DNA of 64,000 nt from contig JAVHKY010000034.1 in the NCBI GenBank assembly GCA_035079385.1, positions 4,402,001 through 4,466,000 on the forward strand, read 5' to 3'. The notes under the pieces were generated by a model. The model was not told the DNA's origin, searched no databases, and saw only the letters and a list, made by a program, of their open reading frames with translations. This document shows, piece by piece, positions 37,591 through 47,912 of the stretch (position 1 is its first letter; each line of letters starts with the position of its first letter). This DNA is from Aspidiotus rigidus. Its lineage: Eukaryota > Arthropoda > Insecta > Hemiptera > Diaspididae. Both the position numbers and the translations under genes were made by a program.

Positions 37591-38769
37591 ATAAAACTAC
37601 AAATAGACTTGAAACCGAACCAACAGAATAAAGAGCAGTCGATTTCAGGTGAATGAAAGAAACTGGAGAAGTCCATTGAGTATCGACTTCGGATTGACGT
37701 CAATTTGAGATCAACCAGCGTATATTATAACAGAAAAGTACAAATCGACCTGAAATCGATGTAACAGAGTATAGTCGATTTCAAGTCGACGAAAAATTTG
37801 GAGAAACCGACTAAGAATCGACTCTAGGTTGACTTCGATTTGAGATCGATATGCTTGCAGCATTGCCAGAGAAAAACCAATCGACCTGAAATCGACCCAA
37901 CAGGGCAGTCAGTTGATTTCAGGTCGATGGGAAAAATTTGGAGAAGCCGACTCGAAATCGACCCAATAGAGCAGTCAATTTCAAGTTGATGAACAAATTT
38001 AGGGAATTCGACTCCACATTGACGTCGATTTTTCCAGTACGCCGTACCATAAAACTGCAAATGGAATTGAAATCAGCCCAACAGAGCTGTTGATTTTAGG
38101 TGAATGAAAAAAATTTGAGAAATCGACTTCAGATTGACGTCGATTTGAAATCAACCAGCGTACATTATATCGGAAAATTACAAATCGACCTAAAATCAAC
38201 GCGACAGAGCAGTCGATTTCAGGTCGATGAAAACTTTGGAGAAATTGACTGAGGATCGACTCTAGATTGACTTCGACTTAAGATTGCATCACCAGAGAGC
38301 AACAAATCGACTCGAAATAGACCCAACAGAGCAGTCGATCTTAGGTTGTAGACGTCGACTTGCTATCGACGAGGCAGTTGTCGTAATTGAGTCGATATTT
38401 GTCGAGCCTATATCGACTTGATATCGCCATCGACGTAAGGTCGATTTCAATAATATGTCCCAAATGTTGACCAAGAGTTTGAAATCAGCGAATTCTAGAT
38501 CAATTTGCGCTTCCTCTGTACAGTTCCCAACTTAATTCTTCAAAATCGTCCTTCATCGGGATTTTGGTTCCTCCATATTTTCTCGTTAGAAATTGTTTTA
38601 GATGTAGTCCCTCGTTGGTGTCACAATTCGAGGTAATAACTTTTCCAAATCTCTCCTCTGTAGAGGTTGTATTGAATCACTCTACAAGAGCGAGCGAGTC
38701 TCAAAGTCTTCCCTCACCTGTGAAAGTTCAATCCATTCGTAAGCTGACCTAGTGCTCCGAATGTAATTC
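37591..38769. repeat. TCGA-rich satellite with right boundary module
   Basis: Units like those at 9.8-12.1 kb: AAATCGACCTGAAATCGA, ACAGAGCAGTCGATTTCAGG, AATTTGGAGAA. The right side (about 38440-38769), including TGTACAGTTCCCAACTTA and a CATTCGTAAGCTGACCTAGT word, is shared in outline with 48190-48540. The array therefore has a recurring end module. Confidence 0.75.
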
Positions 38770-40438
38770 GGAAGTTCTAGTTTTTGTATAGCGTTGAGAA
38801 GGAAGGGAAGATCATTGAAAATATGACAAACGCCCACATCATTGTTTATAACATAATCCTCTTCTTAAACATTCCCTTCTCGGAAGAATAAAAGTTCGAA
38901 AGACGCATAGAAAGTTTCATTTGTTGAATGTAGGCTTACATTGTTAAAAGCTCGTATACTTCAAAGGTTTTCGCGTTAATTCTTCCTCGTCTTATTCGGT
39001 TTGTGAACCAAGTTTCTCTCGAGCTAAGGGAGAATAAGATGTTCAAAGCGAATACAATCCTCTCGAAGTGGACGAGATAACTGTCTCTAAGACGCGGTTC
39101 AAGGACTTCGTGTCCTTATTCCGGAGAAGTTTATTGCAGCTTCGAGTCTGGTATAGAAATATGAAACTCGGATCGTATTTCGTATATAATACGCTTTCTC
39201 TGCGCGCCCACCCTTGTCGCGAATTTGTCGACGCGATATTTCATTATTTTGTCATCGTATTTTCTTACAGTATGCCAACATCGTCCATCTTTCCTATATT
39301 CGCGCGTTCGCTGCGCGTAGACTCGTGCAGAATTCGTCACGAGCGTGTAACTCGTCGTAAATCCCCAAAAATTATAAAGTCTTCAAAATGCGAATAAAAT
39401 TTCAGCACGTTTATACGTCGAGCTTCCGGATACTGCATCCGCAAAAAAAAAAAAAAAAATTATATTCGACCATAAAAATGATTCATTTAACCAACTAACG
39501 ACAGTTGCACACAACGAGGCTGACTTAAATGTGGCTTACTCGAATTTTAACGCGTCTTTAAATCAAGACCTAATTATTATATAGTCTACCGTTTTTCGAA
39601 TTCGAAAAAACAAACCTGGTTATGTATACGTATATTTTTTATTGCCGGACCAAAATAATAATATTAGATCGCGTGTGTGTATATGTGTATATATGGTAAT
39701 AACTCGCGACGAAGCGTTTTTTAAATTGTATGTTCTAATAAAAATATTTACGGCTGTAACGGTGAAATTAGGCCCATAGAGTATGAGAAGGAAAAATAAA
39801 TAAATAAATACGGAGCAGAAGAAGAAATCGTAAACTAAATCTGACACGTTTATTTCTCGTAAAAAAAAAGAAGAAACAGTGTAATGTTTACTTGTCCAAC
39901 GTAAATCTGTAAATCTGAGCAGCGATCGTAATGTTAATTTCAATTTCTCGTCAGAAGTTTTAGAATTAAAAGGACACAAAAAAAAAAAAAAAAGGTTTTT
40001 ACGAGCTCCTAACTGTCAAACTCAGTCAGTTTACCATCGTCGTCGTTAGTAATGCAACACCTTTTTTGGGAAACAATAACATTAGATCGGCGCCTATAGA
40101 AGTGAATTCTTTTGTACCCTTTTGGTGGCCTCGAAGCGAATTTGTTTTCCAATTCCAAATAAGGCGACGTATTTGAAGAACGTGAGAACAGAATCCGGAA
40201 TTAATAGGATACTGTCCTCAAAATTTATTTTTTGGACTAAAGTTGAGTATGAGGAACAGTTTACTTCTGACATTTTGGCTGCATCCGTCTCGGTGGGAAT
40301 CTTCACGTGAGGGAAACACGAGCTACTTGCGTAAAGCTTGTGAACCTCGTGAGGTATCGATTTTCCCCCATTTGAGCTCAATTCATTGATAATTGTGAGC
40401 CAATCGACGTCGATCCCCCATTATTTCAATAAATAGCA
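38770..40438. other. Apparently single-copy DNA, no gene seen
   Basis: A/T-rich with an A run at 39443-39459. The overlapping frames at 39068-39397 and 39620-39979 have no recognisable content. No arrays. Confidence 0.55.
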
Positions 40439-40711
40439 AAACCTAGGAAAGCCACCGGACCGGATAAATTATATAGTGAGATAATCAAGCTGCTAGACCA
40501 AGAAAACTTGACGAAATTGCTCAATGAAATATATATAACTGGGGAAATACCAAACGAGTGGCTATACGGTCATTATTTGTTACGCTTTCAAAGGAAGCAA
40601 AAGCCAATAAGTGTGATGAATACCGAGAGACTCGTAAGAATTCTAAATCACGAGATATTTTCTAGAGGCCGAAAACCTAATCATATTTGGGCTCGTGAAC
40701 AAAATCAATAA
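40439..40711 (+). pseudogene. LINE reverse transcriptase fragment
   Basis: An open reading stretch gives KPRKATGPDKLYSEIIKLL, then LNEIYITGEIPNEWL. This matches the (K)KATGPDxIxSEILKLL...LxxIYxTGEIPxxWL start of LINE-type reverse transcriptase domains. The part that should hold the next motif (PIPKKxxxxxxxxYRPISL) is altered, and the frame stops at 40711 before the catalytic FADD box, so only about 90 residues of the N-terminal RT remain. The open start is only the truncation point. It lies between single-copy DNA and a short TCGA-rich stretch. I cannot assign the clade (CR1/L2/RTE-like are all possible). Confidence 0.72.
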
Positions 40712-41304
40712 TCCATTCGTCGACTTGTTGTTTCGACCAAGAGTCAACTCAAAATCAACGTCGAATTTGTGTTCCGCTCAGCAAATCGACCCGACGTGAC
40801 TGGAAATCGATCCAAAATCGACCGGTCGTTTTTAATCGAATTATTGTCGAAGGCGAAATTGAGTCGACTCCTGGCACTTGATTGATGCTGACTGGGAATC
40901 GACGTCACTTTTGAGTCAATTATACGACATTCATCGGCAAATGCGTCAATTCGATCTTTGCTGTGCTGATCAAGCAATAATCAGGATTCTCAATAGATCC
41001 GGCCAAAAAGGGTGTTCTATTTCCTAGTCTAGACATTCCCGTTTTCTAGCCCAGACAGATTTCGATAATCAAGGAGTAGAACAATTTCCCGAAAATCTTT
41101 GAGCTATACTGCATAGCCCCCACTCTACTTTCTAGTCAAAATCCCACGACAGTATTATTTCATTCCCCCTCCCCCCATCGGGTTCAATCATCTCCCTCAA
41201 ACATAAATCTTTCGGAAAAGATTCTTTGCAGTTATCAAAGCCTTAGATTTTCCAAGTCTCTATTCTCGTATGGCTCGAAGACTAAATCCTTTTTAAATTC
41301 TCAA
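40712..41304. repeat. Short TCGA-rich satellite piece and spacer
   Basis: 40730-40980 carries TCGA-type words (GAAATCGATCCAAAATCGAC, GAGTCGACTCCTGG) and an ending similar to 9890-9920 (TTCGATCTTTGCTGTGCTGATCA against TTCGACCATTGCTGCACTGGTCA in outline). 40985-41304 is spacer with no gene seen. Confidence 0.6.
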
Positions 41305-41945
41305 AATAGGTCAGTGTCAAAAGAAAAACAACGGTGTTGTCGTTTAGAAATTCAATTCCCCCTCATAAATAATAGTCAGGTAGTTTTGAATAGTGACGAA
41401 ACAGCCTTTTTTCAGAAAGGTTTGAAATTCAGTTTACCTCCCCTCAAGAAGGATGAAACTTTGGCGAATGTTGTTGCGGATCTTGCTGTTAAAATTGGCC
41501 CTGGTTTTAATACCTAGAAAGTCAGTGCTGAAGTAGTAACCCCCACCCTCGCATGAGTAACAAATTGGGAGGAGTGATCCAAGGTTTAAAGAGGAAGATT
41601 AAGGAGGGAGAGTTAATCGTCACTAAGGCTGACAAGAGCAATACTGTTGTGGTGATGGAAAAATTCGCCTATGCTTCTAAGGTCCACGAAGTACTCCAGC
41701 AGTGTGGTTTTAAAGAGAGTGAGGATTTCAGCTTCCCCAAGTATGTTAAAGAAGTTAGGAGTGTCATCAACAAGTGCGAGGCTATTATCAAAACTCCAGC
41801 TATGAAAAAAGCCCCCCCCCCACGCCCCCTCCTTTACGGGTCGTTTGACCAATCTTAATACCTTGTTTCTCTCCTCTGTTTGTCAGTTGCTTTCATTTCA
41901 GTCCTGAAGATGGTTTATCAACCGAAAGCGCTCGTCGTTTTTTAG
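41305..41945 (+). pseudogene. Penelope-like element, internally deleted: N-terminal part plus 3' end
   Basis: The first part translates to VVLNSDETAFFQKGLKFSLP and DETLANVVADLA, a stretch typical of the region before the RT in Penelope-like proteins. After a frameshift near 41520-41555 comes MSNKLGGVIQGLKRKIKEGE, then LIVTKADKSNTVVVMEK, the RT-entry motif. The reading ends in a C run at 41812-41821, and the whole catalytic RT core and GIY-YIG domain are missing. About 60 bases later lies a hammerhead-like motif (41900-41945) such as sits at the ends of these elements. The piece therefore looks like an internal-deletion derivative that joins the N-terminal part to an element end. It cannot be active. 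Confidence 0.78.
41900..41945 (+). ncRNA. Hammerhead-ribozyme-like motif of a PLE end
   Basis: In order: CTGAAGA (fits the CTGANGA core) at 41904, a T, a GGTT/AACC stem with a TATC loop, GAAA at 41924, then a short stem III (AGCG pairing with CGTT through a CTCGT loop). Hammerhead motifs with very short stem III are known from Penelope-like retroelements. Stem I is weak here and an extra T follows the core, so self-cleavage is unproven. Confidence 0.55.
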
Positions 41946-42790
41946 CGGGGAACCCGCTATCCCTTTTCTTGGGGGTACTCCCAGGAAATTTTCGTCCGCG
42001 AGCGCGAGCGAGGTTGATGACGTCATGAGATTGATGACGTCACGGAGAGGGAGGGGAACTTGGAAAAATTCTTACCTCCAAGCTATATATGGTAGGAGGG
42101 GGACTTGGGAAAATTTCGACATAAAAAAATATCGACCCTCTAGCCATATATGATAGGAAGAGGACTTCGAAAAATTCCTACCTCCGAGCTATATAAAGAC
42201 TTGGAAAAATTCAGACCTCCGAGCTATATATGATAGGAGGGGGACTTCAAAAAATGTCGTCCCTCTAGCCATATATGATAGGAAGGGGACATGGAAAAAT
42301 TCCTACCTCCGAGTTATATATGATAGAAGGGGGACTTGAAAAAATTTCGTCCCCCTAGCAATATATGATAGGAGGGTGACTTGGTAAAATTTCGACTCTC
42401 GAGCTATATATGATAGGAGGGGAACTTGGAAAAATTTCGACCCTCTAGCCATATATGATAGGAGAAAAATACCTCCGAGCTATATATGATAGGAGGGGCC
42501 TTGGAAAAATTTCGATTCTCGAGCTATATATGATAGGAGGGGGACTTAGAAAAATGTCGACTCTCGAGCCATATGTGATAGGGGGGAAGGGTCTTGGACA
42601 AATTTCGACTCTCAAGCTATATACGATAGGAGGGGGACTTAAAAAAATTTCGACTCTCAAGCTATATATGATGGGGGGGGGGCTTGAAAAAATTTCGACT
42701 ATCGAGCTCTGTATGAGATGGGAGGGACTTGGAAAAATTTCAACTCTCGAGCTATCATATATAGCTCGAGATTCGAGAAAAATTTAGACT
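41946..42790 (+). repeat. 45-bp family array, diverged
   Basis: After a short lead with GAGCGCGAGCG-like and TGACGTCA words (41990-42040), units of about 45 bp repeat the CTATATATGATAGGAGGGGG and ACTTGGAAAAATTTCGAC landmarks. Here they are more diverged than at 27.4-28.1 kb (CCTCCGAGCTATATA and CCCTCTAGCCATATA variants). The array ends near 42790. Confidence 0.88.
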
Positions 42791-42839
42791 CTCCAACTAT
42801 ATTATACTAGGCTTATTGTAGGTCTACGCCTTCTTTATA

Positions 42840-42951
42840 CAAGCTTTATCTAGGTCGAGGCTTCCTTGAATTTTCAATACCAAATCCCATTTCACTCATA
42901 AAACAGGTTCCCTGCGTTCCTCGTTTAACTTCGTTAAGGAAGCCGTCGTTT
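42840..42951 (+). repeat. Flank module shared with 28137-28240
   Basis: A block of about 105 bp with GGCTTCCTTGAATTTTCAAT, CATAAAACAGGTTCCCTGCG and CGTTAAGGAAGCCGTC, nearly identical to the module right of the other 45-bp array. Confidence 0.82.
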
Positions 42952-43245
42952 TTTTCCCAAGTCCCCCTCCTATCATATTATAGCTCCAGAGTCAAAATTT
43001 TCTCTAAGTCCCTCTCCTGTCATATATAGCTCAGGAGTCGAAATTTCTTCTAAGACCCCCTCCTATCATATATGGCTCGAGAGTTGAAATTTTTCCAAGT
43101 CCCTCTCCTATCATATATAGCTCGAGAATCGAAATTTTTCCAAGTCCCTCTCCTATCATATATGGCTCGAAAGTCGAAATTTTTCTAAGTTTTTTGCCAG
43201 ACGGCGCACGGCAAATTTCTCAAAAAGCCCCCCATAAAACAGGAA
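42952..43245 (-). repeat. 45-bp family array in reverse orientation plus flank module
   Basis: Units read as the complement (CCCCTCCTATCATATATAGC, TCGAAATTTTTC). The stretch ends at 43190-43245 with the complement of the GCCGTCCGCCGT/GGAACCTGTTTTATGGGGGGC-type module that precedes the array at 27.4 kb. With the direct array to its left, this forms an inverted pair. Confidence 0.85.
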
Positions 43246-43435
43246 AATTTCGTCCCTCTAGCAATATATGATAGAAGGGGGACTTGGAAAAATTTCGACC
43301 CTCTAGCCATATATGATAGAAAGGGTACTTAGAAAATCACCCCCGAGCTATATATGATAGGAGCGGGACTTAGAAAAATTTTGATCTCCGAGCTATATAT
43401 GATAGGAGGGAGACTTGGAAAGACGACGGCTTCCT
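43246..43435 (+). repeat. 45-bp family array, direct orientation, short
   Basis: About four units (CTAGCAATATATGATAGAAG, GGGGACTTGGAAAAATTTCG) follow the inverted segment, and end near 43430 at a GACGGCTTCCTTGAAAT word from the flank module. Confidence 0.85.
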
Positions 43436-44913
43436 TGAAATTGCAGCGCGTTCAATTTGTCACGTCATGATTTTCAGGATTTGGGAAAACTTCACGCTCT
43501 AGAGACTCAGGACAGCGGGAATTGCAGTCCTGCAATGGCATCTAATTTTTTTTCTGTGGTTTGCATTGTTTACTCACCCCTCGGAGTATTCTTCCTTTCG
43601 TTAATGTTAGGTCAGTGTCCTTAAACTTCCCTTGGAACACCATTTTACTGGAAGGATGGTGGATATTGACCCCAGATAACCCCTCTGGAATACCAATTTC
43701 CTGCTAACGATAGTAGTTCTTGAAGAAAAATTAAACTGCTCCCCTCGGTTGATGTAGCTGATGAAAAGACCCTGCAAGTTGGGAGCTTCGTTGATACCTT
43801 TTCACGATTTTCTGTTTCACGATTCAAGTGAATTTCTTCCAAATTCCAAAAAAAAGAATACTCGACACCTACTGGACCCAAGTTTCACGCATTGCGATTC
43901 TGTCTCCGTAAGTGAGAAATCGCGTAATCATCGCCTTCGTCATTCGTACTCGAGACCGTGAAGGGGCGGCGCTAGATTTTACGACAGCGCCTATGCTGTT
44001 CGAATGCCACCGCGTACATCAGCGTCATACACCTGTTCACACGTCGTAAATAATTAAACTGCTCGTTTTACGCGTAATAATAGCCAGCATTATGCGTGTA
44101 TTATTGCAGGAGCGGAAAGTATTTACTCGTGTAAAAATACGAAGTACATAGTGATACGCGTACGTGAACGCGGAACGCACGCACGCACGCACATACACTT
44201 GCACTGGTGGCAATCTCGTCGCATTGTGATAACTGCCTGCCTGCCCGCGTGGACAACGACTCTGAAGCGGCAGTTCGGCGCGCTCGCGCTGACTGGCTAT
44301 ATGTGTTCGGAGAGCGTGTGCCGTAGCGGAAGCCGGAAACAGATCAACAATATAAATATCCTATGGCGACCGGGTTATATTCTCTGTCAGAATGTGTATT
44401 CTCGCTGTTTGTTCAACGAATTATGAACACAGCTTTGCAACTTGTTAATACCAAAGAATGCGGTACCCCAACAGATAGAGATCTGCTCTTCTCTCTCGCA
44501 GCGGTCATTTTCTGTTATTCTTGTAACTCTTCACTATCGCGCATGCAGCGTCGTATATACACAAGTATATATAGTATAATATAAAAACGTTTTAGATACC
44601 ATACAGAGTTTTATCTTGTGCTATATATATCGTATATACGTGTATAACAACCTATAGCGCAATACTGTATAGTATATTACGAGCATTACTGCCTCTCAGC
44701 CAAAGCCTTTGGCGATGTCCATTATTTATTCGGAACACGATATTAAATTTGAATCATTCATTCGAATGAAAAGTTCTAAATACAAATATCATTTGCGTGC
44801 AGTGTCAGGCAATCTGAAATTTGGGTTTTTTGGACCGACGTGCCAAAGGTAATTCTTTACCATCGAATCATCGTTGACGTCGAAATCGAGTCGACTCCCG
44901 GTCTGACGACGAC
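43436..44913. other. Apparently single-copy DNA, no gene assigned
   Basis: 43960-44400 is richer in CpG than its surroundings and holds a (CGCA)n run at 44176-44192, so it could be a promoter or first-exon region. I see no conserved coding content. The minus-strand frame 43645-43881 contains LLSLAGNWYSRGVIWGQYPP, which faintly recalls the N-terminal region of Penelope-like proteins but is too short to assign. 44860-44900 has TCGA-type words. Confidence 0.45.
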
Positions 44914-44959
44914 ATACTCAAAAGAGTAAAATTTAAATAAAGCTACAGAAATACAAATA

Positions 44960-44998
44960 CAACGGAGCGCTTTCGATTAATAAACCATTGTGAACGGG
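44960..44998 (-). ncRNA. Hammerhead-like motif, decayed second copy
   Basis: On the minus strand: ATGGTTTATTAATCGAAAGC followed by GCTCCGTTG. Stem II and GAAA are recognisable and stem III would be AGCG with CGTT through a CTC loop. The CTGANGA core is lost (reads TTCACAA), so it is not expected to be active. Confidence 0.4.
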
Positions 44999-45085
44999 GA
45001 CGTGAAAACTACCGAACCAATGACAGAATACTCAAAGAGTAGAGTAAACGATAATTATTAATTACAAAGACCGCAGATATAAAGG

Positions 45086-45126
45086 AGAAGATGCGAGATC
45101 TTTCGGTTAACAAACCATCATCGGGC
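45086..45126 (-). ncRNA. Hammerhead-like motif, first copy
   Basis: On the minus strand: CCGATGA (one change from CTGATGA), a T, a GGTT/AACC stem with a TGTT loop, GAAA, then stem III AGAT/ATCT through a CTCGC loop. The layout is the same as at 41900-41945 and 58793-58840. Confidence 0.5.
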
Positions 45127-45181
45127 AAAGTTAGAACGCCACTGACTCAGATACGACTCATAAAACAGAATACCAACGAGA

Positions 45182-46440
45182 TCAGGATTGAACGAGCGAG
45201 CCCTCGCGAGGTAACTCAAACTCGTAGACCAATTCAACTAAACCTTCGTCGGGAAAATACCTGTTGAGTACGGTAACATCGTCACTGTTCAGATGACACA
45301 CTATTTCGAAATTTTCCAACGCAACGCGCTTGAAATAAGAATTCTCCTTGTGGAGAAGGGTAGCCGAACCTTCCTTGAAACTATGACCACTGGAGACAAG
45401 GTGGTTCGCAAAGGCCGAATCACCCAAATTACCTTTCTTCCAAGCCTTAAGGTGCTCCTCTACTCGAATTCCAAGCCGGCGACCCGTCTCGCCTATGTAT
45501 ACGCCGTTACAATCCCTGCACTCTAATTTGTACACCCCGCTCCTCTCCTCCCGCGGGATGGGGTCCTTTAGCCTAACAAACAAACCCTTCACAGTAGTGA
45601 GGTTATAAAAAGCAGGCCTGAAGCCAAAGGGGCGGAGGACACGAGTCAGCTTGGATGAAAACTCACCCAAAAACGGGAGCCTGATCCAACGTAATCTCTT
45701 ATTATCATTACCATTCGGATCGCGGGGGAGGGAAGTAGTAGAATCAAGGCCCTTCCTCGTAAGTTTTTTACGGACCATACGGTCAATGTCCAAGTTGACC
45801 TCATTCACAGCGGCCAAGTGCTTAATGGTCGCCAGCTCCTTTTGGAAAGCTGGTTGACTTAGCAGAATGCTAGTCAGTCGATGAATATAACTATTGAAGG
45901 CAGCGATCTTATGAGAAAATGGACAGAAGGACGATCCGTGGACAACTGTGTCGGTGTCCTTCCTGAATATCGCAAATTCATGGTCCCCATCTCTATCAGA
46001 GATAGTGAGATCCAGAAAGTTTATGGAAGAACCTCCAATTTCTGTAGTCAATTTTATGGAGGGATACATTTTATTCAGATACTGAAGAAACTCACCAAGG
46101 AGCTCTTGAGGACCGGTCCACGCACATAATATATCGTCCACATATCGGTGCCAGTAATGGATGTGACTCAATAGCACTTGGCCAGAGGAAAACAAGTCAA
46201 CCTCAAATCTGGACATAAATATCTCCGAAACGAGAGAGCCCAAAGGAGAGCCGATGGGGATTCCTATCTCCTCAGGGAACTCGTAAAATTTCCCATTGAA
46301 CTTACAGAAATTAGGGGACCAGCACGCATTAAGGAGGCCAAAAAATTCCTGTATCTCGTTATGAGGAATGTTGAACTTTACAAGTAGGTCACCCATATAC
46401 TGCATAGTATGGGCCTTTGGTATGTTGGGAAAGAGGCCGG
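45182..46440 (-). CDS. Penelope-like RT and GIY-YIG endonuclease, N-terminally truncated
   Basis: An uninterrupted frame of 407 codons from the first Met (46405), open to the truncation point at 46440 (GLFPNIPKAHTMQYM). RT motif B IGIPIGSPLGSL is at residues 48-58, the catalytic box YVDD at 88-91, NFLDLTI at 129-135, then a thumb-like and linker region. A GIY-YIG nuclease follows: GVYKL at 290, a Cys pair (CRDC, 296-299), GVYIGETGRR at 301-310, RVEEH at 314-318. RT motif A and everything upstream are lost, so the enzyme cannot be functional although the rest has no stop. The protein would copy element RNA and nick the target. Closest relatives in the window are 46441-46736 and 46738-47912. 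Confidence 0.88.
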
Positions 46441-46736
46441 ATGTCGAGCCGCAGCGTTTCGGACCGTGTCAATTCTACCGAACCAATTCCGGCCGGCAAC
46501 AAAGAACTACCGAAGAAATCATGACTGAACTAGCGAGTCATCACAATGTGAATCATACTCATAAACTAGTTCAATCAACCCCTCATTAGGTGTGTACCTG
46601 TTGAGCACATTTAGGTTGTCGTTATTCAGATGGCGAATAATTTCAATGTGTTCTAGCGCGGTATGTCTGAAAAACGAGGACTCTCTATGGAGGAGGGACT
46701 CCGATCCCTCTTTGAAACCATGGCCAGTCGTAATAA
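46441..46736 (-). pseudogene. Penelope-like element copy B, 3' end only
   Basis: The minus strand encodes HGFKEGSESLLHRESSFF, then HIEIIRHLNNDNLNVLNRY and NEGLIELVYEYDSH, ending SLVQS and stopping at 46519. This is the C-terminal part of the GIY-YIG protein, similar to the last 70 residues of copy A, which also ends SLVQS. A 3' untranslated stretch (46441-46518) with an ACCGAACCAAT word like that at 45011-45021 follows, and then copy A begins. The 5' side is cut at 46736, where a plus-strand copy starts. Confidence 0.82.
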
Positions 46737-46737
46737 G

Positions 46738-47912
46738 ATAAAAAAAAACCCTTCGCTTAACTGCTTCTTGAGCCCAACCCTGTGCCGCCCCTCTTGTATA
46801 AGCTACCTAAGGTTCATAAGAAGGACACCCCGATGGGCCGGTCGTTTTCTTTGTCCCTTCCCCCACGTACTTCTTGGCAAAATTTTTGGACCCTTGGTTC
46901 AAATCTAGAGTGGAATTTGAGTCATCCCACTCTGTGAAGAATTCGGTCTCTCTGGCTAATAAGCTTAAAGATGACATTCTTCCGCCTGATTCAACCCTAT
47001 GCTCTTTTGACGTAGTCGGCTTATTTCTGAGTATCCCTAGAGCTACTGCCATGCAACATATGGGAGACCTCTTGGTCCAATCTAATATCTATCACGAAGA
47101 ATTGGCAGAATTTTTCAATTTACTTAATATTTGTTGGTCTCCCAACTTTTGCAAATTAGACGGCAAATTTTTCGAATTTCCTGAGGAGGTGGGTGTCCCT
47201 ATTGGCTCCGGAGGTTTTCATGTCTAAATTTGAGCTCGATCTCTTTTCCTCTGGTCAGGGGTTTTTGGGTCATATATATTATTGGCACAGGTACGTCAAT
47301 GATGTGTTGTGCACGTGGACCGGTCACCGAGACCTCCTTTTGGAGTTTCTCAAGTATCTCGACAGTTTGTATCCTTCCATCAAATTCACGTTGGAAGTAG
47401 GCGGGTCATCTATAAATTTTTTGGATCTTACTATCTCTAATAGAGAAGGTGTCCATGAATTCGCCATATATAGAAAAGACACCTCGACCGATATTACTGT
47501 CCACGGCAGATCTTTCTGCCCTATTGCTCACAAATATGCCGGTTTTAATAGTTATATCCACCGGTTGACCAGTATTCCATTGGGTCAGCTCGCTTTTCAA
47601 CAGGAGCTTTTGACTATAAAGCACTTGGCCAGAGTGAACGAGGTCAGCTTAGATATTGACTTGATGGTCCATAGGAAATTGACACGGAAAAGCCTTGATT
47701 CCACTACCTCCCTCTCCGTAATCCGGCGTCAAATAGTATAAAACGTCTGATTAGGCTCCCGTTTTTGGGGAAATTCTCTTCCCAGTTAGGTCGTGTTCTC
47801 CGCCCATTTGGGTTTCGCCCAGTGTATTGCAATCTCAACACTGTAAAAAGTCTGTTCGTTAAGTTGAAGGACCCCACTCCACTGGTCGAAAGAAGCGGGG
47901 TTTACAAGAGAA
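46738..47912 (+). pseudogene. Penelope-like element copy C, RT mostly present, broken
   Basis: The reading starts EPNPVPPLLYKLPKVHKKDT (RT fingers). A frameshift near 46836 is followed by VVFFVPSPTYFLAKFLDPWF and LCSFDVVGLF (motif A with its Asp). Motif B is broken by a deletion of about 20 bases at 47210 relative to copy A, which also shifts the frame. The catalytic box reads YVND instead of YVDD (47300 region), then NFLDLTI. Another frameshift near 47735 leads to RLPFLGKFSSQLGRVLRPFG and SGVYK, and the copy ends at 47912 at the start of the GIY-YIG domain. It is dead by several independent lesions. It faces copies A and B head to head. Confidence 0.85.

Larger units (their letters stand above)
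44914..46440 (-). mobile_element. Penelope-like element, 5'-truncated copy A
   Basis: A minus-strand copy running from its truncated 5' edge (46440, inside RT motif A) to its 3' region. It holds one long open frame (45182-46405) and a 3' region in which a segment of about 115-130 bp occurs twice (44914-45027 and 45028-45150), each with a hammerhead-like motif. Directly beyond the truncated 5' edge lies the 3' end of a second minus-strand copy, giving a head-to-tail arrangement typical of Penelope-like elements. Confidence 0.82.

Noticed and set aside
43645..43881. Minus-strand frame with LLSLAGNWYSRGVIWG as the N-terminal part of a PLE
   Set aside because: Only a faint resemblance and no adjoining PLE sequence in the right order.
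44151..44426. First exon of a host gene in the CpG-rich stretch
   Set aside because: CpG richness and an open frame alone are weak; no conserved protein content or clear donor site.
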